Below, in pieces: positions 10,502 through 23,600 of a stretch of DNA of 49,416 nucleotides. The stretch covers positions 2,799-52,214 of the forward strand of contig SSBO01000013.1 in NCBI GenBank assembly GCA_005281725.1, given 5' to 3'. The number at the start of each line of letters is the position of its first letter. Position 1 is the first letter of the stretch. The translations under genes were made by a program, and so were the position numbers. The notes below the pieces were generated by a model. The model did not search any database, was not told where the DNA came from, and worked only from the letters and a program-made list of their open reading frames with translations. This stretch comes from Wuchereria bancrofti (Eukaryota > Nematoda > Chromadorea > Rhabditida > Onchocercidae).

Positions 10502-13500
10502 TTAATGAAGACCGAATCGTGATAAGCTTGGCGCTGATCGTTTTCCGAAACGTAATACGCCCGGTATATCATCATTACGTTTACCAAATCTTAGTACACC
10601 TGGAATATCTCCTTCCCTTTTACCGAATCTCAATACACCTGAAAATTGTATGTAATAAAATAATACTTAAAAAAGAAATTGAATTAACTTATTATTGCTA
10701 TTAATATTGCATTATCATATTACTAATACTATTGTTATATTAATATTATCTTACTATTAATATTACTATTACATCATTATGTTACTATTACTATTATTAT
10801 ATTAATATTATATTACTATTAATATTGCATTATTATTGTATTACTATTATTATTACTATTATATTGATAATACATTACTTATTATTCATACTAACATTAT
10901 ATTATTATATTGCTATATATTACTATACTACCATTACTATTAATACTATGTAACTATTACTATTATTATTACCAATACCATTATTATTAATATTACATTA
11001 TTATTATATTACTACTCCTGCTATATTACTATTATTTTTACCATTATTACTATTACGTTACCGCTAATAACATTATTATTATTATATTGCTGCCACTATT
11101 ATTGTATTGCTATTGTTATTGCCATTATTACTATTGCTATTAATATTATAACATTGTTATATTACTATTAATATTATATCTATATTATACAATATTATAT
11201 TACTATTATTATCGATCGTATACCCTATAATATAACTAACCAGGTACATCTTTTTTTTCATAATCATTTTCACCAAATGACATTATATTTGGTACAAAGT
11301 TTTTGTATCGATAATTTGCACCGTAATCACGTTTGCCAAAACGAAGTACACCTGGAATATCACCATAGTCTGAAAATTTAAAAAAAATTTTTAGGATTCC
11401 TCTTTTTGAATAATAACTTGCAGTTATTTTGTATTGCTTGATAATTTTACCTATAAGTTGTGATTTTAAAAAAATTTCTATCATCTTTGGCGTAAAATAG
11501 TAAGTGATAATTTTCATTTCGAAGGTTGATTAATTATCTTTTCAGATCAAAATCAAAATGACTGAATCAATTAAATCATTGCAAAATTATTTATTTTTTC
11601 TTTTTTTGTCGGAAATCCCCTTTTTTCTGCAATCATTTATGTTAATGAATTGTTTCAATTAAAAAAATTCATTTATATTTTCTTACTTATCTCATTTTAA
11701 TTAATGATTAAATCTTTAATCTTAGTAGTGCCAAAATTTTTAAAATTTTGAAATTGAACTAATAGCAAAAATATGATATGCTAATATAAAAAATAAATGA
11801 GAACAAGTGTTTGCTAGCTAAGCAAATAAGCTTCATTATTTAAATGCTTACTAAAGGGAAAAGCTAAATTCGTGTTATTCTGCATTTTATCAAAAAGTAA
11901 AAGAAAAACAAAAAAAATAATAATATTTTACATCTCATTAAAAAATAAAAAACAAAGTAAAAACAACAAAAAAAACTGGAAGAGGAATGTGTCCAAGAAA
12001 ATTTCACTTGCATTTTCTTCTTTATCACATTTTAATTTATAATCAGATATCTCAGTGGCTTTAAAATTTTTTGAATTTTAAAATTGAGTTAATAGGAAAA
12101 ATGTGCTATGTTAACATTTCCATAGTTGTCATTATTGTTGCTTAAAAAAAAAAAATTGAAGAGAAAACTGTTCAAAATTAACAATTTAAGTTCCATAATT
12201 GTTGCTTTTAATGAAATCTTTGAAATGATGCTTGTTTTTTGTTGAAATAATTTAAAACAATTCAAAGAATGGATCGTATTCATAATGTTATGATGTAATT
12301 TAAAAAAATGAAACCTCGTTTAATTAATAATTCAGTAGCTGCTGGCTCGTATACATCATTTAGTGATCTGTAGAAATCTGTAAAAAAAAGAAAAGTTATT
12401 GAATTGTGATTATTTTTAAATTGGAAAAGATTTTCTTTTCTTTCATACAATATTATCAACTGTCATGTTTTTTGTTTATTACTGCCCGTTTTTTTTCTTC
12501 TCTTTTCTGCCTCGAAAAAAATAATTTTTTTTTGAAAAAATCTAGGCGTAAAAAATTAATTTAAATGAATTGAATGAAATGGTATTGAAATGATATTCTG
12601 AAATGAAATGGATTGGATTGATATTCTGAAATGAAATAATATTTCATTAATGTAAATAATTGCTTCATACCCAGTTTTTATCAACATTTCTTGCAATAAT
12701 TAATTAGAGAATCTAAATTAATTAGTGAATTAAAGAAATCAATATTTTTTGCTAGAAAAAAAAGGAATTGCTCAAAAAAATTCAGAATACTAAAATAAAG
12801 AATTGTTTTCCGGTTTTTTTCACATCTGGTTTAATTGAATGAACTATGGAATCATGCTAAAATTTTTAATATTTCTCGATTTGGAATAAATTTTTACTGT
12901 ATATTAACCTATAAATAGTTCTATCAAACTTATCAATGATACAAAAAAAATGCTTCGACTAAATTTTGCTGCAGAGTTTTAAATATTAAAAAACAAATTA
13001 CAAAAAAATTTTGTGAAAAAAATTAGAAAATTAACAATTGAGAAAAGGATTTTTTCAAAGTTTATTAACTATTACAGTTATATCACAGAAATGCCTAGAA
13101 ATAAAAGTAGAAAGTTTGAAAATCACTAAGCTTACTTTAAATTTTAATTAAAAGTTCAAAATGACTTAACATACTAAACTCGAAATAAAATTTGAAATTC
13201 AAGACTGATTCCATTTTAATTAGAATCAAAATCTCATCTTTCCAGGGAAATATTCCGTCTGTTCGATGAAATGTCAAAGTTCATTAAGTTTGTGTTATAT
13301 TGTTTAAGTGTTTTTAAATATCTGTAAAATAAGATTTTTACAGTTTGTTCGCTTAAAAATCACAATCATTTCAGGTTCATTTCAATCTTTTTTAAATTAC
13401 TCTCGGGAAATGAAAGATTATCTAATTTCAAATTATTGCTGATAAAATATAAATGATAATACTTTATAACTAATAATTAATTGGAAATGATTTTTTCGAA

Positions 13501-15137
13501 AAAAATTGATTTCATTATAAATTAATTGAATTCGTGCCAATATCAGTAAATTTATGAAATAAATATTATCTATTCAGAGTGTGTATTCGTTTCATTTTTC
13601 TTTTTGTCTTACTTTAATTTAGATAAATATTATAAATACCTGAATTGATTATACATTTAATACAAAATCTATTGCTAACATAGGATAATAAAAATGTTTT
13701 TTAAAGCTTAAATTTAGTATTCTAAATTAAATTTGAATATTGCTCTTAAATGATTACTTTAAAATTGTTTTTTCCTTTTCTTATGCTTTCATAAATTTTA
13801 TTTCGTCTCTTTTTAATATTATTCTAAATTTCTACCTATTTCAGCTAATGTACTATAAAATTAAATAGAAGAACTCAGCTTTTTTTTTCAATGATTAATG
13901 ATACACATATACAAGCAAGCAAGCAAGCAGTTTTCCTCTTATTTAATCATTTTTTTAATGCTTTAAAAATAATCTTACTCACTTGATACATTAGTTTTTA
14001 GAGGACAGAAAATTGAGAGTGTAAGATTAAAGTGTCTCAAGAGATTTATGAAGTTGAGAAAATTGAATTTGTAGCACCAATTTATCGAGAATTTTCGAAA
14101 TTGTCGCACCATTTGATATTTATACATTTTAACTGATTGCATTATTATTATTTCATTTCTAATTTTTACATATATTTACAGTGGAAAAACAGAAATTACT
14201 TTTTATGATTTAATTTTAATCAATTTTTTCTTTTGCACATAAATTATAGTTAATTGTAATTGATATTGAATGCATTTAATGATGTTTAGTGAACATTTCA
14301 TTTGTAATTTTTATATATATTTATAATGCGAAAACGGAAATTACTTTTTATGATTTCATTTCCAATTAATTTTTTCTTTTGCACATAAATTATATTTAAC
14401 TGAAATTAATATTTATACATTTAATGACTGTATGGGTGTGATTTTCATTTGTAATTTTATATATATTTATAATAGAGAAACAGAAAAATTACTTTTTATG
14501 ATTCAATTTTAGTTAATTTTTTCTTTTATACATTAATTACATTTCATTAAAACTAAGATTTATACATCTAATGATTGAATGAAAGCAAACATAGTTAACT
14601 AATTGCAAGTTATAAGTCAAAATCTTTATAATGCGCAAAAGTCGCAAAAAAATAAAAGCCGTTGTTCATATATGTTTAATATCAATTCATCATTTCATCA
14701 ATTTATCAGATATCTTGAGCTATATAAATAAATTTTTAGCCACTTTTTTCTTACATACATTTTTAAAAAGCGGTATTGTTCCAGAAAATATTTATAGAAA
14801 AAAGCGACAATGTCATATGAAACATTTTATCGAACTGTTTTTCCTACTCAAATAATGATTTTTATTATCGATAATATGCTAACTGATTTAATTTCTTCTA
14901 GACTTTTGGCTAAATTTTTTATCCATAATTTTTATATTAGATTAGTTGTTGAAAAATAAGGATAAATTGCAATATTTAAATATTAATTAGCATAAAATAA
15001 AAGATATATAACTTACCTGAATTATCCAAATGATCATATAAATTTGCTGTCGTTATTGTTGTTTTTGTTGTTGTCGTAATGGTTACAATGATAATTATAA
15101 GTTTTATCATATGCAACAACCAACCTGTTGTTTCCAT
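10502..15137 (-). CDS. flp-18: FLP-18-type FMRFamide-like neuropeptide precursor (complete, 149 aa)
   Basis: Four exons join in phase: 15017-15137, 12315-12377, 11241-11369 and 10502-10638 (450 nt including TAA). Residues 1-30 are a signal peptide-like hydrophobic stretch ([18 protein letters not shown]), which targets the precursor to the secretory pathway. A Lys-Arg at 60-61 closes the spacer. Four peptides follow, each ending in Gly-Lys-Arg for cleavage and C-terminal amidation: [12 protein letters not shown] (62-73), DVPGVLRFG (102-110), [11 protein letters not shown] (113-123) and [11 protein letters not shown] (126-136). The shared PGVLRFG core is diagnostic of nematode FLP-18, released from interneurons and acting on NPR-type receptors in feeding, foraging and locomotion. 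The spacer at 76-101 ends in Lys-Lys. The last stretch, [11 protein letters not shown], has RFG but no basic site after Gly, so it should not be amidated. Upstream in-frame GTG codons were rejected as the start in favour of the ATG at 15137. Confidence 0.95.
10690..11215. repeat. ATT/ACT-rich trinucleotide-like array in flp-18 intron 3
   Basis: About 525 bp is built almost wholly from TATTACTATTAATATT-like words with drifting units. It fills most of the intron between flp-18 exons 3 and 4. Such arrays expand and contract readily. No coding frame or conserved motif stands out. Confidence 0.85.
12378..15016. other. flp-18 intron 1 (2.6 kb)
   Basis: The intron has donor G|GTAAGT at 15017/15016 and acceptor TTTTTTTACAG at 12378. 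It contains the threefold 145-bp repeat at 14153-14580 and an ORF at 14631-14855 that is low-complexity on the opposite strand and lacks any recognisable domain. No other feature was found. Confidence 0.8.
14153..14580. repeat. Three tandem diverged copies of a ~145-bp unit
   Basis: Copies begin at about 14153, 14298 and 14445. Each contains TCATTT, an ATATATTTA stretch, a GAAA..CAGAAA-like segment, ATTACTTTTTATGATT and TTAATTTTTTCTTTTG-like words in the same order. Copies differ by many substitutions and small indels, so they are genuine old repeats and not an assembly seam. Confidence 0.85.
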
Positions 15138-15436
15138 AGTTGCAATGAAAAACAAACAATTTGAAGTGTATTGAGGCACCACTTTGTGTTAAGCCAGATT
15201 ATTACTTGGCTGGAAAAAAGAGCCGAAGAGAAATGAGGCCCAAGAATTGTTCTTCCTCAAATGACTATTTGTCTATCTCGTAAATTCTTTCATTTTTACC
15301 TTTTCCTTTTCTCAACTCTTTTATTCTACTTTTTCTCATTTCTCATTTCTTTCGCTTTTTTTATTTCTTTCGTTTTTTTTTTAATTTGAACAATAGTATG
15401 AAAAGATCCCGCCTCCTTTTAAAGTTTTCATTTTTA

Positions 15437-15471
15437 TTGACATCAAATTTGACTGTCAACAACGAATTCGT
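15437..15471. promoter_or_regulatory. Cluster of palindromes upstream of flp-18
   Basis: About 300 bases upstream of the flp-18 ATG, TTGACA (15437-15442) and TGTCAA (15454-15459) form an inverted pair enclosing the palindrome TCAAATTTGA (15443-15452). A second palindrome, ACGAATTCGT, follows at 15462-15471. The patch is visibly less AT-rich than its surroundings. A regulatory role is inferred from position and symmetry only. Confidence 0.25.
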
Positions 15472-15695
15472 CGTCCTATTTCGCTCATCTATCATGACAT
15501 AAATTCAATAGATGAATTAAATTTTAATTCATTAGGGAAACATATTTAATGGTAATTCAAATGCTTATATTATTTTTAAGATGAAACGTTAAAAAAAAAT
15601 TAGTAATAAATTTTTTTGCTTAAAAAAAATGTTCTCTCTCTTTTTATTTCTTATTGAAGATAAAAATACAGTGATAAAAAAGACAAAAACAAAAC

Positions 15696-15696
15696 N
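15696..15696. other. Single N, probable scaffold seam
   Basis: The N sits between AAAAC and AAAAC. Unlike the other three Ns there is no long duplicated flank, only a 5-base match, so it may be a small gap or an ambiguous base. Confidence 0.6.
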
Positions 15697-17603
15697 AAAA
15701 CATAAATTTTATTTTATCTCATATCATGTTCAAAACCTATAAATTTGAGATTTTTTAATTTTAAAATAAAAAAATTTATAAAAATTTTTTTATAAATTAT
15801 TTCATTTTTTAAGCTATCAAATATTGTTTGCATATACTGGATTTTTTTTTGATAAGATAAAAGAAGAAAGTAGAAGAAAAAAGACAGGTAAAAGTACCTT
15901 CAGGTAAAAGTGAAAAATTGTTGCAAATTTCGACATGTTGTAAAAAAAATTTTTTTAAACAATCACTTAATAATTTTAAAAAATTGATTAATTTCAAAAA
16001 ACAGTACTATGATAAATAACACTTAATTTATGAGTTAAAAAAACTTGCAAAATAGATTAAGGAAAACTTATAAAATATAAAAAACTTTCCTTTTTTTCTT
16101 TTTTTTAAAGAAAAAAATTCATATTGTGCAATACTTATTGCGCTTTTCTACTATAGAGACAGTTTTTTTTAATGTCATTTTACATTTGTGCCATATAATT
16201 TAATTACGAAGTGAAAAATTCTTTTTTTTTTGTCAGCATCGATATCTGGTTTAATATCAATTTAAAAAGCTAAAATTTAATTCATCCTTTCATTTCAAAA
16301 AAAATGGAAAAAATAAAAAACGAATCATGAATAGAGAGCTAAGCTAAAAGTTTCGTTTTCCTTTTTTTTTTAGCCTTTATGCAGTTTAGCATGAAAAGAT
16401 GAGGAAGAATGGTACGATAATAAATGAACTGATAAAATAATGTTTATTTGAAAATTCATAAATTTTTAGAAATTAAAAAAAAACAAGAATTCATAAATGA
16501 TGTATATGAAATATATAATAAAAATTAATTCACTAGGAAATCTAATGAAATTTTTTAATCTTAAATTTGACACATTTAATTAACAAAATTAATTCCTGGT
16601 ATTATATTTAGATAATTAATACTGAATTTGATATCAGTATTATTTGTTAAATATAATCATTTTAGAAGGTTTCATTATCATAACAATAAGTAATCGATAA
16701 TTATTCAATTATTTATTGGAAGCTATAATAACTAATCGTTTAGTCTAGATGTTTTAGTTTTTCTTTTCTTTTTTAAAGAAATTTTTATTTTTTTTAAAAT
16801 TATACTTACCAAATCATTTTAATCATTAAATTTTATTCATTCTAAAACTATTCGTAGAGAATTACTAGCAAAATTAGTATGACGAAGTTATTAAATAATT
16901 TTGAAATAAAAGTAAACTTAAAATTTAGTTAAACATAGTTTCAAACAACTACTACCTGTTTAGTTTATGGCTACTTAATCATTAAACAACACCTGTTTAT
17001 CTTATTGTTATTGAATCATGATAAAATACCAATTTCTAACATATAATCCACGGTTCAGCAATTCCTTTTTTCTATCATGCTAAAGTTACTCATACGACTA
17101 TTTGTATCTTTAATGATAGACTTAATTATCATTTAATGACTGATAAATTTCTTATCTCATTAATGAATTTTTTCAAAAAAAAGAGAAAAAATATTTTAAA
17201 ATTATTTTCGAAAGCTGTTAAAAAATAAATAAATAAACAAATTGTTCAGACAAAAATTTCGTGTTTTTACAAAATTTAAAAAAAGTAAAAAAACGAATGC
17301 TGCTAGAATGTTTGATACACTCATTTAAAATTTTTTTAAAAAAATTTTAAATTCTCTTTTTCAATTTTAAAACATAATATATAGCCGATGAAAATAATTG
17401 GTGTGCTGCTGTGGCATTCATTATTTAACATCAAATTGTATCATAACTATGTTTAAAAAATATTCATCATTTTTTCTTTTTTTTGATAATAAAAAACTTT
17501 ATACTTTTATTCATTTTTGCAAGAATTTATCAAACAAATAATCGAAAAGTATAATAACTTTTACTTCCTTTTTTTGCTTTTCAATTTAATCATTTTGAGA
17601 TAG

Positions 17604-17667
17604 CGAAAAAAGAAGAAAGGAGAGAAAGAGAAAGAGAGGAAGAGAAAAAGAAGAGGAAAGAAAGATA
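17604..17667 (+). repeat. Purine-only tract
   Basis: Roughly 60 bases of A and G in irregular GAAAGAGA-type words on the plus strand, in otherwise unremarkable intergenic DNA. It is low-complexity and has no gene. Confidence 0.7.
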
Positions 17668-19241
17668 AATGCCACTAATTTGTTTATTCTAATTTATCCT
17701 TAAATTTTTTCTTCTTTTTTTACTGTGAATACTACACAATAGAATTTTATATTAAATTTTTATATTAAAAAAAGTCAAAAGACTTAGAAATTTTTAATTC
17801 ATTTTTATTTAAAACAAAAAAAGAGAAAAAGAATGTTAATAGGAAATAAGTAATAAATAATTGACTTAATTCAATTTAAATTCAACGTAATATAATTGCT
17901 ATTAAACATTTGGATTACATTTGATAAATTTGAGCATGAAAATGAAAAAAAAAAAGTAAATAAAATGAAAAAGAAAAGAGTGAGTGAAATAATATAGATA
18001 ATTAAAAAAAGGAAAGAAATTACTTTCTAAGGTTAATTCAAAAACAATTTTGTTTTGTTTTTTTTTTTTCTTTGAGAAAAAGACAAATAATATTAACTGG
18101 ATAAAAAAACTAATACTTCATTAACAAATAAATTGAGTGAAAAATTACAAATATATGCTAGCATGAAGAATAGATGGATGCTTCATTAAATCAAATATAT
18201 GTATTTTTTTTTTTTTTTTTGAGAAATTTAATATTTTCAATGAATATGAAAAACTATAATGTAAATTGAAACCAAAGTAAATTTCTGTTTTTTTCAATTA
18301 TTATTAAAAAATATTGAATTTTCATTAAAAAATAAATCATAAATTCTCGAGCAGTTCTTACGAACAATTAAATATTATTCAATTTTTTATCGTTTTTTTG
18401 TGTGATAATTTTTGAATATTACATATTTTTTAAATAAAAAATTATTTATTCGTATTTTTTAAAAACAAGTCTTTTATTATATTATACTTATTTGATCATG
18501 ATAGTTATATATCATCAATCAAAAGATTAGTCTTACAGGTATATATGCATGTATAATATATCATTAAAAGATTTAAAAAAAAAATTAGGAAGAAATTAGA
18601 TTTCAGAAAAAATAAAAAGTAAAAATATTCATCAATCGATCAATATCTTAGTTTATACAAATTTTCAACTTTTTTTTTTTAAATTATTATTAAAAGAAAA
18701 GTCTCCTTACATTTATTTTGAATAATTATTAAGAAAGATTATCTCCGGAAAGTTTTAATATTTTTAAATAATAAAGATGCTAAATGATAAAGATACTAAT
18801 AAAAAAGTTTATAATTTAGTTGTAATTAGTTAAGATGAAATACCCTTGTAACCTTTGTAACTATTAATTAAAAGGTAAACAAAAATGAGTGATTCATTCT
18901 TTCTGCTCAACATGTAGTCGTTTATGGTATCAGTTATCATTTTTTAGGTATACAAAAGATTTACAGTTAGATACACAATAAAACTGTAAAAAAATATGCC
19001 AATAATTTTAAATTAATTAAAAGCAAGCAGAAATAAATAAATAATTTAATTAATTTGATAACTTTGAAATGAACAATTATTTATTGAAACCAATAAAAAA
19101 TAGAGAAAGCTAGAAAACAAAGGAAACAAAAACAAAACCAAACGATAATTTGGTTTAGTTTTTTTTCCCAATATGAATATTATCAATAAAATATGCAGAA
19201 AGAATACGAGAATATACGGTGGGTAATTGTCCTTGGGGTAA

Positions 19242-19410
19242 CTCTCTCTCTCTCTCTGTGAGAATGTACCGAGATATTCCATTCAAATTCATTTGTTTGT
19301 CGAATTCCCATGAGTAATTTCAATTTTATGCATATACCATTTGTATAATATCATAAAAAATTTTAAAGTCATGTTTTCTCTTTCTCTCTCCTTCTCTCTC
19401 TCTCTCTCCT
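19242..19410. repeat. Two (CT)n microsatellites
   Basis: A CT run at 19242-19257 and an interrupted one at 19375-19410. Both are simple sequence in intergenic DNA. Confidence 0.85.
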
Positions 19411-20644
19411 TACTCATTAATTATATTTGAAAAACAAATTTTGAGAGATAAAAAGAAAGATATTTTGAATAAACCACTTGCTGTTTATAGCTATTTTTTC
19501 CTTTTTTTTGCAACTGAAATGATTAAACAAAAATATTATTTATAAAAAGATTTATCACATGGTACCATTTTGAAATATTTCAATTAAATTTTTTATCAGT
19601 TTCTTTGTTTTTAATTTGAAAATTTTTTTAAAAATAAACATCGAAAAGAGTTAGCTAACAATTACCAGTTCAATAATTAACTTTCGTTTTTCTTTTTTTT
19701 TTTGTTTGGTAGTATTAATTCTTAAATTCTTAAACATTTTGTTTTAATTCATTCAATATGAATCTTGAATTTTAAATGGAAATGCATATTTTTATATTTA
19801 AAAATTTTTATGACTAATTTGTTGAAATCTAATTGCTCAAATTTTTGCAGCTATATGTCTATGTGTTCGTTGTTTTAACATTTTGTTTTGTTGAAAATAA
19901 TTTGTAAAATATTACAATATTAAACACTTTATTAGCATTTATTCAAAATTAGCTAAACATAGATGGAAAATAAAGGATAATAATAATTTTTTTGCACGAA
20001 AATTGAGCATAGATAACAATTTACGAGAATATTTACAATTATTTAAAATGTTTAATTATTTGATCAAAGGTAATTGAAATAATAAATGAATTCAAAGATC
20101 ATCGTGAAGTGATAGCAATTCAAATCAATATTTATCGAATATTTGTGCTAATTAATTAGCAAAATTTAGCAGTATTAATATGATTTATTTATGGAGAAAA
20201 AAAGAAAACAACAAAGAAGAATGATGAAAATATGCTCAGAATAATTATTATTAATTATTTGAAATTTATTGATGATTATAAAAATACAAAAATTATTCAC
20301 ATATTTGCAAAATATAACTGATTGAAATATAAAAGAAAAAGTAAAGAAAATTTTGGTTAAATTTTTTTTTTTTGACGACATAAAAAAATATTTCTGCTAA
20401 TGAGTGGTTTAGATTTTCATAGCTATTAAATCAAGAAAAAAGAGGGAATTTTTTTTTAATATTTTAAAATGAAATTTGAAACTTTGCCAGTAATGTTAAA
20501 TAAATAAAATTTTGGCTTCTTTTTTCACTTTTTTTTGGAAAAAGTGATAAAAATAACAGAAAAAAAAATGAAAAAAAAAAAATGGAGAAATAAAATAGAT
20601 TAAAAAAATACATTGATTGAATTGCAATTAATGAAAATGCATCA

Positions 20645-23600
20645 TTATACTTGTATTTCTTCTAAGGTATGTCCACCTGTTGATAAACCACTTAATGAAG
20701 TGACTTTACCGCTTGCCTGAGCCATTGCCGCCCGACCGTGTTTTGGACATGTTGGACTTATGCCAATTCGTAATGAGCCTACTGATGTTTTATTTGTCGC
20801 TGATAATAATGGTTCCTAAAAAAAAAGAAAAAAAGCAATGATAAATTTAGAATTGTACAATGGAAAAATTTTCAAAATCTTTTTTTTAAATTTAAAATAT
20901 TAAAAATAGAAAAAATTATTGAAGTTAAACGATTTCCAAATCACATGCTAACATATTAAACAAATTAATTACCCATTCATTATCCACTAATTAATTAAAA
21001 GAGGTCATGCTAACATATTAAACAAATTAATTACCCATTTATTATCCACTAATTAACTAAAAAAGGTAAGTAAAAGTAACAAAAAATATATTCATGCATT
21101 TTTTATTTTTTGTTTTTTTTAAGTGCAAAAAACAATGTTAAAGTTATATTTAGTATTTTTTTACTCCTTTTAAATGTGATATTATATAAATTTCATTTGA
21201 TGAAATATATTACCAAAAAAAATTTGCAATTTACAAAAAATCAAACAAAAAGATTTTTTTCTATTTTTTTTGTCGAATATATGAATAAATAAAATAGTTT
21301 GAAGGAAAAAAGGAAAGAAAATAAAATTGTAACAATAATAAACTGTAATATATAAGGAATTAATTGCAAATTAATATAATAAAATATAATTAAATATAAT
21401 AAATATAATATAACGATTAAATATAATAGAAAAAACTAAATATAATAAATATAAAAATTAAATGTAATAATAAAAAGATATATTAATTACTAGTAGTTCA
21501 ATGAATTATTAATATAGTGAATTATACATATACTATACCTGTTCCTGAAAGTCACATTTGCTTATTAATGTATCATTATATGTTGTATCATTGTAGTTTT
21601 GATAGGAATTTACACGATATGTTTCAAAATCATTCGTTTTAGATGACAGTGAATCCAATGGTGCAGTTATTGAATTCGTTATCGATGGACGTTGACTAAG
21701 TGAAGATGATGAGAGCTGTTGTTGTTGTTGTGATGATAATGATAATAATAGTGATGATGATGGTGGTGGTGGTGGTAGTGGTGGTAGTTGCTGTTGTTGT
21801 TGTTGTTGTGACTGTTGTGATTGTGATTGTGATGGTGATGATGATGTGTAATTTAATTGCTGCAAAATTTATAATAATTCAAATTATAATATTTAAAAAA
21901 AAAGATTTTTCAGCTTAAAAATAAGCTAACATTTTACAATTATATTTTGATAGATTTTTGGTTTTTTTTTTTTTTTTGGTTAATTAAAAAAGGGAAAAAA
22001 TTGAAATAAATGAAATTTGTTTAATGATTTTATTATATTAAAATTAGTAAATTAAATGTTAAATGATGGATTAATCAATTTATTACGATAGATTAATTAA
22101 TTAATTAATTGATTAATTAATGTAATTTATGCTAAATTTATCTAACCGTTGAATTATTATTTTTCGCTATCGTGCAGCTATTAAAAATAAGGAAAAATGC
22201 ATGCAAACAATAACAAAGTTAAACTCTTGCAAATTTCTCTCTCTCTCTTTTCTTATCATCAATTGATAATTACAATTAGGCATGATAATTGTGATAGTAT
22301 TGCTAATATTTTCAATTTTTTTTTGATAATTTTAAAAAATTTATATATTTTTGCAAGCAAACCTGTTTTCCGGTAACATTCATATAATTCATATCAGTTG
22401 CATTTAGCTGATAATTAGCCGAGCAAGTTTGATATTGTAATTGTAATTTCTTCTTTGTTTCTTCTTTTTTATTACACTATAAAAATAATATCAACAAATA
22501 TGTAAACTTCTTTAAAAGGATTTAAAAGAATTTTAAAGGTTTAAGAAGTTAAGTAGTTTAGGAATTTTAAATGGTTCAAGTAGATTTATGATAAATAATC
22601 CTCTGAAAAAGCTGAGAGTAAGTAATTATATTTCAAACATTACTGTATTAAATCATTTAAAAGATATGAATTTCAGTCTATAAGACAGAAGTATAAATTA
22701 AAAGATAGTATTGAAAAAATTTAAAAAAAGAAGGCGCAATACAACATTGATTGTATTTGTAATTGATTGAAATAAAAATAATTATTTTATAATAATTTTA
22801 GTTATTAAAATTAAGCAATTTTGTCTCATAAATTATAAATAGAAGTGAAAAAGAAAAAGTGTACAAATTTATTTTAATCTTATCATTTAAATATCTTAAG
22901 TTTAATTTGATTTGAAAAAAATTATTCGTTTTTTTGACTATTTTTATCAATTCCAAATTGTTTTTATTAATTCTAAAAAATAGAGGAGAAAGTAGTGAAA
23001 AATAGGATGTATAAAACTAAATAATTAATTCATTTTTAAATTATCATTTTTATATCATAAATTAAAAACTATAAATTATTAAAAATGATAGATTAATAGG
23101 TCTGAAAAAAGAAAGGAAGAAACATACCTGCCTATGAAGGCCAAGGCCAATACATATATTAAGAAACAATAAGCCACATCCAATAGCAACTGTAACTGAT
23201 AACATTGTACTATTCTGGGCTGCTTTTACAAATGGTATTAGAGTTGTTGGAATTGTATCAGAATTTATCTGTTGTGATGAAACTAAAATATCAAAATATA
23301 TTTTCATTTTGTTGTTTTTTTTATAAATAAAGCAAAAAGGAAAATAATCCTTAAAAGAATAATGAAATATTTGATTTAATTTATTTGATTAATAATGAAG
23401 TAATTATTGCTTGTTTATTTTAGTAATATGTATTTTATAACTGATATGAATCATCTAATCGTACTTATTTATTCAACAATTTTTTCAGTCATTATTAGAA
23501 TAATATCTTATACATTATATATTAATCACATACATTTAACATACAAATATTATAATTTTAAAGTGTACATTTTTTAAAAAGAAATTAAAAATATTAAAAA

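Larger units (their letters stand above)
15138..20644. other. Intergenic region between flp-18 and the neuroligin gene
   Basis: About 5.5 kb without a supportable gene. The left 350 bases should hold the flp-18 promoter and include a less AT-rich patch with nested palindromes (15437-15471). The right end should hold the neuroligin 3'UTR. In between are an N at 15696, a purine-only tract (17604-17667), CT microsatellites (19242-19257 and 19375-19410) and long A/T runs. Open frames at 15809-15997, 19046-19282 and 20175-20381 are biased, low-complexity translations that I reject. Confidence 0.6.

Noticed and set aside
21700..21918. Poly-Val/Met plus-strand frame
   Set aside because: It is the antisense of the coding triplet repeats in the neuroligin tail exon.
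23062..23307. Extending the membrane-exon frame at 23062-23307 as a stand-alone small membrane protein
   Set aside because: Its core is exon 23128-23282 of the neuroligin, flanked by TTTTAG and GTATGT splice sites.
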